From JADGRA01 sp052143535 (GTDB taxonomy: Bacteria > Myxococcota > Myxococcia > Myxococcales > Myxococcaceae): 64,000 bases of DNA. Below the pieces are notes generated by a model. It saw only the letters and a program-made list of their open reading frames with translations. It was not told where the DNA came from and searched no databases. The position numbers and the translations under genes are program-made. Of this stretch, positions 49,210 to 58,341 are shown in pieces (within the stretch, counting starts at the first letter, position 1; every line of letters starts with the position of its first letter). The DNA lies in assembly GCA_052143535.1 (NCBI GenBank), contig JBKQSS010000061.1:1-64000 (forward strand), written 5' to 3'.

Positions 49210-50457
49210 ATGGGCACCAGAATCAGTCGACGGGACGTACTCAACGCAGGGCTCGGGGCCGGCGCTTTGGCCCTGGGAGCACCGGCGATTCTCGCCTACG
49301 GGCGCGGCGAGCAGCCAATCAAGATCGGCGATATCGATCCTCTGACGGGGAACTATGCCGCCGAGGGAGAGAGCCAAACTCGTGGGGCCAAGATGGCGGT
49401 CGCTGAAGTGAATGCTAAAGGCGGCCTGCTGGGCCGCGAGCTCCAGCTTGTCATCGAGGACAACGCCAGTAACGCGGGCCTTTCGGCACAGAAGGCCCAC
49501 AAACTAATCGACCAGGACAAAGTCTCGTTTCTCAGCGGTACCGTCTCATCGGCGGCGTCGCTCTCTGTCAGCCAGGTGGCCCACCAGCAAGGCATGATTT
49601 TCATGGTGTCGGGCGGGCATACCGACCCCGTGACCGGGTCGCAGTGCCACTGGAGCACGTTCCGCATTTGCACCACCACATATATGCTGGCCGCCGGGCT
49701 GGCCGGCACTCTCTACAAGAAATTCGGAGGGAAATGGTACTTCCTCACCCCGGATTATGCCTTCGGCCATACCCTCCACGACTCTTATGTGACGATTCTC
49801 AAGAAACTCGGCGGCACGGACCTTGGCAACTCGCTTTCGCCGCTGGGTACAACCGACTTTTCCTCCTATTTGATTAAGGCCGCCTCGACGAATCCGGATG
49901 TACTCGTCAATCTCACAGACGGCCAGGATCGAATTAACTCGCTGAAGCAGGCTGCCCAGTTCGGGCTTTTCAAGAAGTTCGCCATCGGTGGCGGCTTGAG
50001 CGAACTCGAGGTGCTGCGCGCGCTGCCACCGGAGGCAAGAACGGGCTGGGCGACGCTGGAATGGTGGTGGGACCAGGCGAACACCCCGCATGTCAAGGAG
50101 TGGGTGGCATCCTACCGAAAGACGTTTCCGGACGGCTCTTATCCGAGCGCGCGTACCTGGTTTGGCTACGCCGCAATCCATTCGCTCGCCCTTGGCGTCG
50201 CCCGTGCAAAGTCGCTCGAGGGGGTCAAGGTGGCGCATGCGCTCGAAGGCTTGGAACTGCCGCCCGAAGTGAAGCTTCAACCCAACCGCGTCTATTTCCG
50301 GGCCGCCGATCATCAGCTGATGACGAGCGAGTTTCCGGGCGAGGCCATCCCGAATGGCGCCTACCCGGACATCTTCAAGGTCTCGCAGATCATAGCCGGA
50401 GACGAGGTTGCACTGCCCGCAGCGGAGACCGGTTGTAAGCTCGACTACCCGGCGTGA
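49210..50457 (+). CDS. Branched-chain amino-acid-type ABC transporter substrate-binding protein (Tat-exported)
   Basis: A 415-residue periplasmic binding protein (Leu/Ile/Val type I fold). A Tat signal is visible: SRRDVL at 6-11, then a hydrophobic core and cleavage near AILA. Residues IKIGDIDPLTGNYAAEGES mark the first lobe. The real ligand could be an amino acid, amide or aromatic compound. ATG 49210 has GGGAGG upstream. It is the first gene of the island operon and is the likely specificity determinant for the transporter. Confidence 0.9.
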   Translation: MGTRISRRDVLNAGLGAGALALGAPAILAYGRGEQPIKIGDIDPLTGNYAAEGESQTRGAKMAVAEVNAKGGLLGRELQLVIEDNASNAGLSAQKAHKLIDQDKVSFLSGTVSSAASLSVSQVAHQQGMIFMVSGGHTDPVTGSQCHWSTFRICTTTYMLAAGLAGTLYKKFGGKWYFLTPDYAFGHTLHDSYVTILKKLGGTDLGNSLSPLGTTDFSSYLIKAASTNPDVLVNLTDGQDRINSLKQAAQFGLFKKFAIGGGLSELEVLRALPPEARTGWATLEWWWDQANTPHVKEWVASYRKTFPDGSYPSARTWFGYAAIHSLALGVARAKSLEGVKVAHALEGLELPPEVKLQPNRVYFRAADHQLMTSEFPGEAIPNGAYPDIFKVSQIIAGDEVALPAAETGCKLDYPA

Positions 50458-50612
50458 GGAATCAACCTCCGGTACAGACGGCGCGGCGACGCGAGGAATA
50501 TCCACACACCGCCGCGCTCTCGGTCGGTCCTCGCCGAGTCCGGCGTGCCACAGGCGCTCCTTCGTGCCGCCGCCCTGCGGAGCTAGCGCACCGCTGAGGA
50601 GAAAGGAACCTC

Positions 50613-51482
50613 ATGGAATTGCTGTTTTTCAATGCCTTCAACGGCCTGATTCAAGGCGTCTTCTATGCACTCATGGCCCTCGGCCTCGCTTTGATTCTGA
50701 GCCTCAACTCGGTGATCAACATGGCGCACGGGGGCTTTCTAGTCATCGGCGGTTACCTGGCCTTTACCCTCACTCCCCACCTCGGTTTCTGGGGAGCCCT
50801 GGTCGTTGGCCCGCTTCTCGCCGGTGTCCTCGGCCTGGCGGTGGAACAGACGCTGATCCGCAAGCTCTACAAACGCGCCGACCCGCTCTATAGCCTCCTG
50901 CTGACTTTCGGATTGGCCCTCATCATCCAGGATCTCACACGGACCATCTGGGGCGCCCAGGGGCTACCGTCTGCCGTCCCTCCAGCATTGGACCAGCCGC
51001 TGAACTCGACGCTCTTCTTCATCACCGGCTACCGCGTGGTCATCATCGCGATCACCGTCGCCGTAACCGTCGGGTTGTATCTGCTCCTGCGATATACCCT
51101 AGTCGGAATTCGCATTCGCGCCGGAACGCGGGATCTCGAAAGCGTGGCAGCGCTGGGGGTGAACATTTACCGGCTGCGCGCTCTGAATTTTGGAATCGGC
51201 TGCTTTTTCGCGGGGCTCGCCGGCGCGCTGGCAGCGGGAATCCTTGGCCTGACCCCACCCATGGGCGACAGCCTGCTCATGCCGAGTTTCGTCGCCGTCA
51301 TCGTGGGCGGTGTGGGCAGCCTGGGGGGAGCGGTGCTGGGAGGATTGCTCATCGGTCTGGCCGCAGGAATCACAACCACGTACTACCCCGCAGCCAGCGA
51401 AGCCGTGATCTATTTCCTTATGCTCGTGGTGCTGGTGATCAGGCCTCGCGGGCTGATGGGAAAAGAGGGTTTGTTCGAATGA
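50613..51482 (+). CDS. livH: Branched-chain amino-acid ABC transporter permease
   Basis: A 289-residue inner-membrane permease. INMAHGGFLVIGGYLAFTL near the N-terminus and the GLGGAVLGGLLIGLAAG-like C-terminal loop (here SLGGAVLGGLLIGLAAGITT) are diagnostic of LivH. Eight or so hydrophobic helices are visible. AGGAGAAAGGAA precedes the ATG. The stop overlaps livM (ATGA). Confidence 0.93.
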   Translation: MELLFFNAFNGLIQGVFYALMALGLALILSLNSVINMAHGGFLVIGGYLAFTLTPHLGFWGALVVGPLLAGVLGLAVEQTLIRKLYKRADPLYSLLLTFGLALIIQDLTRTIWGAQGLPSAVPPALDQPLNSTLFFITGYRVVIIAITVAVTVGLYLLLRYTLVGIRIRAGTRDLESVAALGVNIYRLRALNFGIGCFFAGLAGALAAGILGLTPPMGDSLLMPSFVAVIVGGVGSLGGAVLGGLLIGLAAGITTTYYPAASEAVIYFLMLVVLVIRPRGLMGKEGLFE

Positions 51483-52441
51483 ATTTCCGGATCGCCCGGA
51501 GCATACGGCGCTACGGGATTCTCATCCTCCTTTGGGCGGGGTTCCTGACCCTGCCCTGGTGGATTCGCTTGGTTGGCAGTTACTCTGCACTCGGCTCCAA
51601 AATTCTCATCTATGGGCTGGCAACCATGGGTTTGAATATTCTCTTTGGCTTCACCGGAGGCCTCTCGTTCGGGCAGGCAGCCTACTTCGGCATCGGCGCC
51701 TACGGCGCCGGTATGACGCTCAAATACATCGCTCCAAGCACACCCCTCGCCATCATCGTTGGCACGGTCGCAGGAGGAGTCGCCGCCGCCATGTTGGGGC
51801 CGCTCGTGATGCGTCGGCGAGGCATCTACTTCGCCATGATCACCATCGCCATTGGCCAACTCTTTTATTTCTTGGCGGTACGCTGGGACAATGTCACCGG
51901 CGGCGAAGACGGTCTTGCCGGCTTCGAACGGCAGCCTCTTCATTTTGGCCACTTGACTTTAGCTCTCGACCAGAGCCGTTTCTACTACTTGGTGTTGTTT
52001 TGTTTCACCGTTGGCGTCGCCATCATGCACGCAGTGCTCGAGTCGCCCCTTGGCCACACCTGGGTCGCTATCCGCGAGAATCGGCGGCGGATGGAATTTC
52101 TTGGAGTTCGAACGGATCTCTACGTGTGGGCCTCATTTGCCGTCGCCGGCCTGATTACCGGGCTCGCGGGCACGCTGAACGCCCTGCTGTTCAACTTCAC
52201 TTCACCCCAAGACCTGCACTGGATCCTCTCCGGCGACTTCGTGATGATGATCGTACTCGGCGGGATGCGAAATTTTTGGGGGCCACTTGTCGGCACGGCG
52301 ATCTTCGTGGTGGCTCAGGATTACCTCTCGAGCATTACCGGCAATTGGATGACTTTCATCGGCCTAATCTTCATCGGGATCGTGCTCCTTTTCCCGAAAG
52401 GGCTACTTGGCATGGTCGCCCGCGGCACGAGGTCGGCGTGA
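51479..52441 (+). CDS. livM: Branched-chain amino-acid ABC transporter permease
   Basis: A 320-residue permease with about nine hydrophobic helices. NILFGFTGGLSFGQAAYFGI and the EAA-like DFVMMIVLGGMRNFWGP mark LivM. It starts inside the livH stop (ATGA) and its own stop overlaps livG (GTGA), so all four transporter genes are translationally coupled. Confidence 0.93.
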   Translation: MNFRIARSIRRYGILILLWAGFLTLPWWIRLVGSYSALGSKILIYGLATMGLNILFGFTGGLSFGQAAYFGIGAYGAGMTLKYIAPSTPLAIIVGTVAGGVAAAMLGPLVMRRRGIYFAMITIAIGQLFYFLAVRWDNVTGGEDGLAGFERQPLHFGHLTLALDQSRFYYLVLFCFTVGVAIMHAVLESPLGHTWVAIRENRRRMEFLGVRTDLYVWASFAVAGLITGLAGTLNALLFNFTSPQDLHWILSGDFVMMIVLGGMRNFWGPLVGTAIFVVAQDYLSSITGNWMTFIGLIFIGIVLLFPKGLLGMVARGTRSA

Positions 52442-53253
52442 ACTGGGGCGCGCCCGAACGTGGGGCGCTCGCTGCAACCTCTGGGGGTCGCTCGGCACGT
52501 GGCGCAGAACTGCTGCGCCTCGAGCATGTTAGCCGCCACTTCGGTGCGCTTCGTGCGGTCGATGACGTATCGTTTGGGATGTCGCGGGGGGAGCTACGGG
52601 CCGTCATCGGGCAGAACGGCGCCGGCAAAACCACGTTTTTCAACCTCATCAGCGGATTCTTTCCCGCCACTGCCGGTGAGATCTGGTTCGACGGAGAAAA
52701 CATCAGCCGTAGCACCGTGGTCGGACGCGTCGCTCGCGGGATCGTAAGGACCTTTCAGATCACCGAAGTGTTTCCCGACCTGAGCGTATTCGAAAGCATC
52801 CGGGTCGCCGTCGAGGCGGCGAGCGGCGTCAATCGGCGGCCATGGCTTCTACGCAGCGCCCGTGAAGCGCTCGACCGTCGAGTCGCGGAGGTAATGAACG
52901 CAGTAGACCTCACCAGCAAGGCGAGCCGCGTCGTGGGGGAGCTGGCACACGGCGACCAGCGCTCGGTCGAGATTGCGCTGGCTCTCTGCATGAGGCCGAG
53001 GCTTCTGCTGCTCGACGAGCCGACCGCAGGGATGAGCGATGCGGAGACGGAACACATGGTCGGGCTCGTTCGGCGATTGCACAAAGAATATGGTTTGAGC
53101 ATCCTCTTCATTGAGCACGATATGGATATTGTCTTCGGGATTGCTCAACGCATCACAGTACTCGACCAGGGCCGAACGATCGCTGAGGGTCTGCCGGAAG
53201 AAATCTCGGCTAACGAGCGGGTTCGCGCTGCCTACTTGGGAGATGCCGGGTGA
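52438..53253 (+). CDS. livG: Branched-chain amino-acid ABC transporter ATPase
   Basis: A 271-residue ATPase. Walker A is GQNGAGKTT, the signature is ELAHGDQRSVEIA (an H-G-D variant of LSGGQ that LivG proteins often show), Walker B is LLLLDEPTAGMS, and the switch His is in FIEHDMD. GTG 52438 overlaps the livM stop. An open frame continues far upstream out of register with the permease, but that part is not real. Confidence 0.92.
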   Translation: MNWGAPERGALAATSGGRSARGAELLRLEHVSRHFGALRAVDDVSFGMSRGELRAVIGQNGAGKTTFFNLISGFFPATAGEIWFDGENISRSTVVGRVARGIVRTFQITEVFPDLSVFESIRVAVEAASGVNRRPWLLRSAREALDRRVAEVMNAVDLTSKASRVVGELAHGDQRSVEIALALCMRPRLLLLDEPTAGMSDAETEHMVGLVRRLHKEYGLSILFIEHDMDIVFGIAQRITVLDQGRTIAEGLPEEISANERVRAAYLGDAG

Positions 53254-53996
53254 CTGTTGCTCTCAAGGTCGAGAATATCCACACCTATTATGGCAAGAGC
53301 CATATCTTGCATGGCGTTTCCCTACAGGTGAACGAGGGCGAAATCGTCACGGTGCTCGGGCGCAACGGTGCCGGCAAGACGACCTTGATGCGCAGCCTCA
53401 TCGGACTCACACCGCCACGGGCCGGAGTCATCGAGATCCTAGGCCATCAGACTAACCACTGGCCCGCACATCGAATTGCGCAACTCGGCACTGGCTACGT
53501 CCCTGAAGGGCGCAAGATTTTCGCTGGCCTCACGGTTCTCGAGAACCTTAAGGTCCCTCGAGCTCGGCCGGGCCAGTGGACGCTCGAACGTGTGTTTGCT
53601 TTGTTCCCTCAACTCGCCGTGCGGCGGATGCAGCTTGCCGGGCAATTGTCCGGCGGCGAGCAGGAAATGCTAGCGATCGGGCGCCCGCTGCTCCTGAACC
53701 CGCGCCTTATGCTTCTTGATGAACCTTCCCAGGGGTTGGCGCCACTCATCGTCCGGGAGGTCATCGAGGTCGTGCGTCGGATGCGCGCTGAGGGCGTCTC
53801 GGTGCTTCTCGTGGAGCAGAACGCCCCGCTTTCGCTCTCGATCTCCGACCGTGCCTATGTGCTCGATGACGGTAGGGTCGTGTATGCCGGGGAGGCCAGC
53901 GACCTGGCGCGAGACACAGAATTGGTCCATCGCCTGGCTGGCGCGGCGAGCAAAGCGAAGCACACTGGCGGCCCCCCAGGCACCACGGCAAGCTGA
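53250..53996 (+). CDS. livF: Branched-chain amino-acid ABC transporter ATPase
   Basis: A 248-residue ATPase. Walker A GRNGAGKTT, the Q-loop-like Y-V-P-E-G, signature LSGGEQEML, Walker B LMLLDEPSQGL and LVEQNAPLSLS are intact. GTG 53250 overlaps the livG stop. This completes a standard liv operon (J-H-M-G-F order). The 390 bp after it hold only the tRNA-Pro fragment. Confidence 0.92.
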   Translation: MTVALKVENIHTYYGKSHILHGVSLQVNEGEIVTVLGRNGAGKTTLMRSLIGLTPPRAGVIEILGHQTNHWPAHRIAQLGTGYVPEGRKIFAGLTVLENLKVPRARPGQWTLERVFALFPQLAVRRMQLAGQLSGGEQEMLAIGRPLLLNPRLMLLDEPSQGLAPLIVREVIEVVRRMRAEGVSVLLVEQNAPLSLSISDRAYVLDDGRVVYAGEASDLARDTELVHRLAGAASKAKHTGGPPGTTAS

Positions 53997-54219
53997 GGCT
54001 TTCCGTTCGCCCGACCCTGCCATGGACGGATCAGTCAGTTCCGATGCGGAGTCCATGGCACCCCGGAGAAAGTCACCGCACGTGCTGCCGCCGGTGTCCT
54101 GCGGTTGCATCCCGGTTTGCTTCATAGAGAGTCTTGGAGGAGCTTGGAAACCTTGCTCACACTTCGTAAGCATCTGAAATGAAATATTGCGGTTGTCCTT
54201 CAGCGCGACATTCACCCGA

Positions 54220-54264
54220 TTGGGGTGCAAGTGGTCGCAGGTTGAAAACCTGTCGCCCCGACAG
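54220..54264 (+). repeat. Right copy of tRNA-Pro 3'-half repeat (decayed tRNA fragment)
   Basis: TTGGGGTGCAAGTGGTCGCAGG and the following T arm and acceptor 3' strand match 48930-48974 except for two bases. The TTC of the T loop has become TTG, and no D arm or 5' acceptor strand precedes it, so it cannot be a functional tRNA. Weak similarity continues for ~15 bases beyond. Confidence 0.8.
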
Positions 54265-54387
54265 GCCGAGCCCCTGACGTCTCAGCGGATTCGAGACCTC
54301 GGGGGGTGAGCACCCCGAAGTCGTTGTAGCGGTGACGCGGTTCTGGTGAGTGGTTCTTGAGTCAGGGCTGGTTGTGTCGTCGGCCAG

Positions 54388-54675
54388 TTAGAGCGACTCC
54401 CATTGGTCGTGATGCAGCTGCAACCACCAGCAGGCGGACAAGCCTTGGTGGGGAAGCGCCGAGCGAACGCACGGTTGCTCGGCTGAATCGACGAGGTCGA
54501 ACTCAGCCCGGTTGCCCTTGAGGGGCGTCGAGACAAAGTGTCTCACCTGAATGGAGCCGAGGCCGCCTCCGCGCGCGACGCGAATACGGAGGACTGCCCA
54601 ATCGGCGCAATACAAAACGAGCAGGAGCGCCGGCGTCCCCTTCAACCCCCATCTCATCCAAGGCGACAGTTGCAT
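54388..54675 (-). CDS. Small membrane-anchored protein of unknown function
   Basis: A 95-residue protein. One N-terminal hydrophobic helix (LKGTPALLLVLYCADWAVL) leads to a ~65-residue domain with SIQVRHFVSTPLKGNRAEF, PCVRSALPHQGLSACWWL and two Cys in conserved-looking positions. I recall similar ~90-residue hypothetical proteins in Acidobacteria, where the layout Y/A-A-D-x-AVLR, V-R-x-F/Y, C-V-x-S-L-F-P-H and C-W-Y/W-L recurs. No function is known. ATG 54675 has AGGAAG eight bases upstream. Confidence 0.65.
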   Translation of the reverse strand: MQLSPWMRWGLKGTPALLLVLYCADWAVLRIRVARGGGLGSIQVRHFVSTPLKGNRAEFDLVDSAEQPCVRSALPHQGLSACWWLQLHHDQWESL

Positions 54676-55129
54676 TGGGCAGCTTCCTATCCGATGGATT
54701 GGTCCAGCCGCCATGCCCTGCGACGACGGACGTGGGGCACCGGGCTGAACGCGGCCGTCTGACAGTTCGGTCCCCGGAGCGCCAGACGCTGTTCTGAGCG
54801 CGCCTGCCTGTGGTTTGCCCGGTGCACGTCCTGTCTCGCCGACGGCTGTAACCCACCGCCGTCAGAGGAGAATCTCGCGCGGCGGTGGCGAGAAGGGCGT
54901 CGGTGGCCCCAGGGCAAGAGCGCTCGGGGTGTGGGGTCCGTCAAGTGCCCCAACGGTTTTTCGGACTTGCAGCCGCCTTCAGTTCGCACGCCGACGGGTT
55001 GAGTCATCCGACGCCAACGTTGAGCAACCTTCGCTCCTCACCGTCGCGGCGGATATTCGTCCTGTACGGCCGGCTCTCGCTGCGGGAGGATTGGCCGGCT
55101 GAGAAGCGACCGGACGGGAGAGGCTCTCC
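54676..55129. other. Intergenic stretch, no gene recognised
   Basis: About 450 bp between divergent genes. Frames here have no family-like sequence. The carbonic anhydrase promoter and ribosome-binding site (GGGAGAGG at the right edge) lie within it. Confidence 0.5.
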
Positions 55130-55882
55130 ATGGACTCGAAAGAAAGTGAGCAGGGCTGCACTGGCTCAAGCAGGCGCGGCTTCCTCAAGCTGTCCGGGGC
55201 GCTGACGGCCTGGAGCGTCCTCGGCGCTGGCACAGTCAGTACGGTGGCGGCAGCCGACTCCCTCACCAAGGCGCAGCGCGATGCGATGACGCCGGAGGCC
55301 ATTCTCGCTGCGATGAAAAAGGGGAACGAACGGTTTCGCAAGGGACTCGTCAACGAGACCCGCGTCTTACTCGCTCAGCAGCGGGCGAGCGCAAAGGGTC
55401 AGTACCCAGCCGCGGTGCTCCTCACCTGCATCGATTCGCGTGCGCCTGCCGAGACCATTATGGACCTCGGGATTGGCGACGTTTTCAATTGCCGCGTTGC
55501 CGGCAACGTCAGCAACGACGACATCCTCGGCAGCATGGAGTTCGCCTGCAAGTTGGCCGGAGCGAAGGTGGTCCTGGTGATGGGACACACGGCCTGTGGC
55601 GCCATCAAAGGGGCCATCGACAACGCCGAGCTTGGGAACCTGACGGGCCTCCTGGCTCGGATTAAGCCCGCCGTGAGCGAGACCGTCTACACCGGGGAGC
55701 GGACCGCGAAGAACTACGACTTCGTCGATGCGGTGGCCCACAAGAACGTGGAGCTGACCATTGGAAACATCCGCCAGCGCAGTCCCGTCCTGGCCGAGTT
55801 GGAGAAGCAGCACGCCATCGTCATCGCTGGTGCGATGTACAACCTTGCCACCGGGGTGGTCGATTTCTTCCCGCTGAAGTGA
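55130..55882 (+). CDS. Beta-carbonic anhydrase, Tat-exported
   Basis: A 250-residue zinc enzyme converting CO2 and bicarbonate. An N-terminal Tat signal (SRRGFLKLSG at 14-23) with cleavage near AAA-DS places it in the periplasm. Zinc ligands are C100 (TCIDSR, with the D102-R104 dyad), H153 and C156 (GHTACGAI). The layout is that of beta-class enzymes. A SulP transporter, some of which carry bicarbonate, lies 40 kb away and is not linked. Confidence 0.92.
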   Translation: MDSKESEQGCTGSSRRGFLKLSGALTAWSVLGAGTVSTVAAADSLTKAQRDAMTPEAILAAMKKGNERFRKGLVNETRVLLAQQRASAKGQYPAAVLLTCIDSRAPAETIMDLGIGDVFNCRVAGNVSNDDILGSMEFACKLAGAKVVLVMGHTACGAIKGAIDNAELGNLTGLLARIKPAVSETVYTGERTAKNYDFVDAVAHKNVELTIGNIRQRSPVLAELEKQHAIVIAGAMYNLATGVVDFFPLK

Positions 55883-55973
55883 CGCCGGTGGGCAGCAGCC
55901 TTAGTGTTTTGGGTGTACCGTGCCAGGCCACCCTCCTGTGAGCTCCGCTCGAGGGATACCTGGGAGGGACGTG

Positions 55974-56246
55974 ATGAAGCCCGCAAGACAGCTGTTGGCG
56001 CTATCGGCCATTCTTGTAGCGGGATGCTCCGGCGGGAATTGGGTGGACGTGCCCACCTTCAAGGACTGCAAAATACTCGATGGGACAAGCAAGGACTTGT
56101 CGGTGGTCGGGGCTCAGATGGTGCTCGGCACGAATCCCAAGGAGACGGTCGCGTATTTTGCGCGTGCGACCTGCTCGACCTCGGGCAAGGCGTGGACGGG
56201 TGACACTCGGTGCGGAGACACTGGCGTGCAAGTGAAGTGCAAGTGA
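55974..56246 (+). CDS. Small predicted lipoprotein, unknown function
   Basis: A 90-residue protein. MKPARQLLALSAILVAGC carries a lipobox with C18. The mature chain has four Cys (KDCKILDG, ATCSTSG, TRCGD, VKCK), likely two disulfides. GGGAGGG precedes ATG 55974. No family was recognised. It follows the carbonic anhydrase by ~90 bp. Confidence 0.7.
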   Translation: MKPARQLLALSAILVAGCSGGNWVDVPTFKDCKILDGTSKDLSVVGAQMVLGTNPKETVAYFARATCSTSGKAWTGDTRCGDTGVQVKCK

Positions 56247-56541
56247 CGTCGGACTGAGAAGGCGTGTGCGGGCGCCAACTCCCCGGGCGGCGCGCTGAGC
56301 GGCTTCTCCAAGATGGCTTTTCAGCTGGCCTCGCGGAGTTTCCTTCTGAGCGACGGCGGCGCGCGAGTGCGTGCCGCGCCTGAAGGGGACGCCCGACGCC
56401 CCGGGGGGCCCGGGGGGGGAAAGGCCGTCCCACGCTACAAGCCTGTGGTCGGAAACTTGCCGGGCGGAGCGGTCACCCTAGACTTCCTCGGTAGTTATCA
56501 GCCCAGCCAGGGCGGCTTGAGCCCGAGGAGCCAGGGAATCC

Positions 56542-58341
56542 GTGTCGCTAGCCGGAAATTTCAAGGAAGTTGTCTTCGCGGACCTCCTCGAATTCTATTG
56601 CCTGAGTCGGCAGACGGCAGCCGTCTCGGTCACCGCGGCCGATAGAGCCGGCGGGCAACCCATCGGCACCTTCTTCGTCGAGGGGGGCGCCGTCGTGGAT
56701 GCTCGTTTCGAAGGGCGCGAGGGCGCCGAAGCAGTGCGCGACGCGATGCGCCGGCTCAACCAGGGAGCGTTCCAGATTGAGCTTGGCGCGCGGAGCGAGC
56801 GTCGGACCATTCACCAGCCATGGCGGGCACTTTTGCCCGAGGAACTCCGGCCGCCGAGCGCCGCCCCCTCGCCTGTTGCGTCCACGAAGAGCACTCGGAC
56901 TCCGTCCTCAGTCCCTCCACCACCCTCCGGCGGCCCCGTGCTGGCGCGAGCGACTGTGCCCAGCGCAGCGCTGGTCGTGCCCGCCCGTCCCGAGGTTCTG
57001 TCCGGTACCAAGGCCTTCCTCGTTCAGCTCACCGAGCCCCTTCCGCGTATTGGCCGTGAGTTTCTACCGGGGCCTGCGGCGCGGTGGGTGTTGGCCTTCG
57101 GAGCGGCATTGCTTGTTGGCGGCGCTCTGGCCGTCGCGGTTGGGCAACTTGTCCAAGGCAGCAGGCCACCAGAGGCCCAGGAGCGTGACGCCGAGACTTC
57201 CCGACGAGCCATGGCTCGGCGGCCTCCCGCCGGCGTCACCGACACCGAGGTTACCTTTGGCATGACTGCGCCCCTGAGCGGGCCCTCGAAGGAAATCGGC
57301 CGGCAGATGAAGTTGGGCCTGGAGACAGCGTTTGCGGCCGCCAACGCCGAGGGTGGGGTGCACGGCCGAACCATCCGGCTTCGGGCCATCGATGACGGCT
57401 ACGAACCCGAGCGCACACGCGAGGTGATTCGCGAATTAGCCGAGGGTGAGCGCGTTTTCGGGTTTGTCGGAAACGTTGGCACCCCGAACGCCTCGGCCGC
57501 ATTGCCCTACGCGCTCGAGCGACGGATGCTTTTCTTCGGCGCTTTGAGCGGAGCGGCTTCGCTGCGCAGGGACCCACCGGACCGCACGGTTTTCAACTAC
57601 CGTGCGAGTGCGCTCGAGGAGACGGCCGCACTGGTCCGCTACCTGGTGGAGGTCCGTCGGCTGCGGCCCGACCAAATCGCCGTCTTCGCCGAGGAGGATG
57701 GGTACGGGGACGCCGGGTACCAAGGCGTCGTTCGAGCGCTGCTGCACTATCCCAATCCACGGCCCGTCCTCAAGGTGACCTACAAGCGGAACACCAGCGA
57801 GGTGGGCAAGGCTGTGGCGCAGGTGCTCGAGCGTCGGGATGGGCTTCGCGCGGTGGTGATGGTCGCCACGTACCGCGCAGCGGCGCGTTTCATCGAACGT
57901 GTTTGGGCACAGCGTCCACAGATGACGTTCGCCAGCGTCTCCGCGGTCGGAAGCCAAGCGCTCGCCGAGGAGTTGATGCCGCTCGGTCCCCGCTTCACCG
58001 GCGGCGTCATCGTGAGCCAGGTCGTTCCGATTCCCACAGCACATTCCAGCGCAGTGCTGCGTTACCAGGATGCCCTGGCGCGCTACGCGCCCGAGGAGAA
58101 GCCTGACTTCGGCTCGCTCGAGGGCTACGTCGTTGGAAACCTCTTGCTCGAAGGACTGCGTCGCTCGGGGCGGACGGTCACGACGGACAACATGATCCGC
58201 GCTCTGGAAACAATCGAGAGCATCGACCCGGGCCTGGGAACCCAAATGACCTTCGGCCCGAGCGAGCACCAGGGGTCCCATCGCGTTTGGGGAACGGTGC
58301 TCGACGCCAGGGGGAACTACCAGCCACTGGACTTCGAGTAG
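56542..58341 (+). CDS. DUF4388-TM-periplasmic binding protein fusion (candidate one-component receptor)
   Basis: A 599-residue single-pass membrane protein. Residues 1-100 form a DUF4388/PATAN-type cytoplasmic domain (SLAGNFKEVVFADLLEFYCLS; GTFFVEGGAVVDARFEGREG). A disordered Pro/Ser linker and one transmembrane helix (~182-204) follow. Residues ~235-599 are a type I periplasmic binding domain of the LivJ class (VTFGMTAPLSGPSKEIGRQM; GYEGV-type second lobe in FGSLEGYVVGNLLLEGL). An external ligand domain is thus joined to an intracellular regulatory domain without kinase or HAMP. The GTG start is preceded by AGGAG. No obvious partner gene lies beside it. Confidence 0.88.
   Translation: MSLAGNFKEVVFADLLEFYCLSRQTAAVSVTAADRAGGQPIGTFFVEGGAVVDARFEGREGAEAVRDAMRRLNQGAFQIELGARSERRTIHQPWRALLPEELRPPSAAPSPVASTKSTRTPSSVPPPPSGGPVLARATVPSAALVVPARPEVLSGTKAFLVQLTEPLPRIGREFLPGPAARWVLAFGAALLVGGALAVAVGQLVQGSRPPEAQERDAETSRRAMARRPPAGVTDTEVTFGMTAPLSGPSKEIGRQMKLGLETAFAAANAEGGVHGRTIRLRAIDDGYEPERTREVIRELAEGERVFGFVGNVGTPNASAALPYALERRMLFFGALSGAASLRRDPPDRTVFNYRASALEETAALVRYLVEVRRLRPDQIAVFAEEDGYGDAGYQGVVRALLHYPNPRPVLKVTYKRNTSEVGKAVAQVLERRDGLRAVVMVATYRAAARFIERVWAQRPQMTFASVSAVGSQALAEELMPLGPRFTGGVIVSQVVPIPTAHSSAVLRYQDALARYAPEEKPDFGSLEGYVVGNLLLEGLRRSGRTVTTDNMIRALETIESIDPGLGTQMTFGPSEHQGSHRVWGTVLDARGNYQPLDFE

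Larger units (their letters stand above)
48972..54264. mobile_element. Candidate integrase-less genomic island at tRNA-Pro
   Basis: A 5.3-kb segment lies between the intact tRNA-Pro and a decayed copy of its 3' half. It contains only the branched-chain amino-acid-type ABC operon. GATC sites are frequent (about 29 by eye in 49,210-54,030) and AT-richer codons are common, while the flanking backbone is nearly GATC-free. No integrase, transposase or inverted repeat was found. It may be an old island that has lost its integrase, or a local tRNA duplication; horizontal origin is the better fit. Confidence 0.55.

Noticed and set aside
51532..52437. In-frame upstream extension of livG giving a 573-residue protein
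   Set aside because: This part lies out of register with livM and has Arg/His-rich nonsense sequence; livG starts at GTG 52438 by overlap with livM.
54220..54264. A second tRNA-Pro gene
   Set aside because: Only the 3' half is present, with a damaged T loop and no D arm; it is a fragment.
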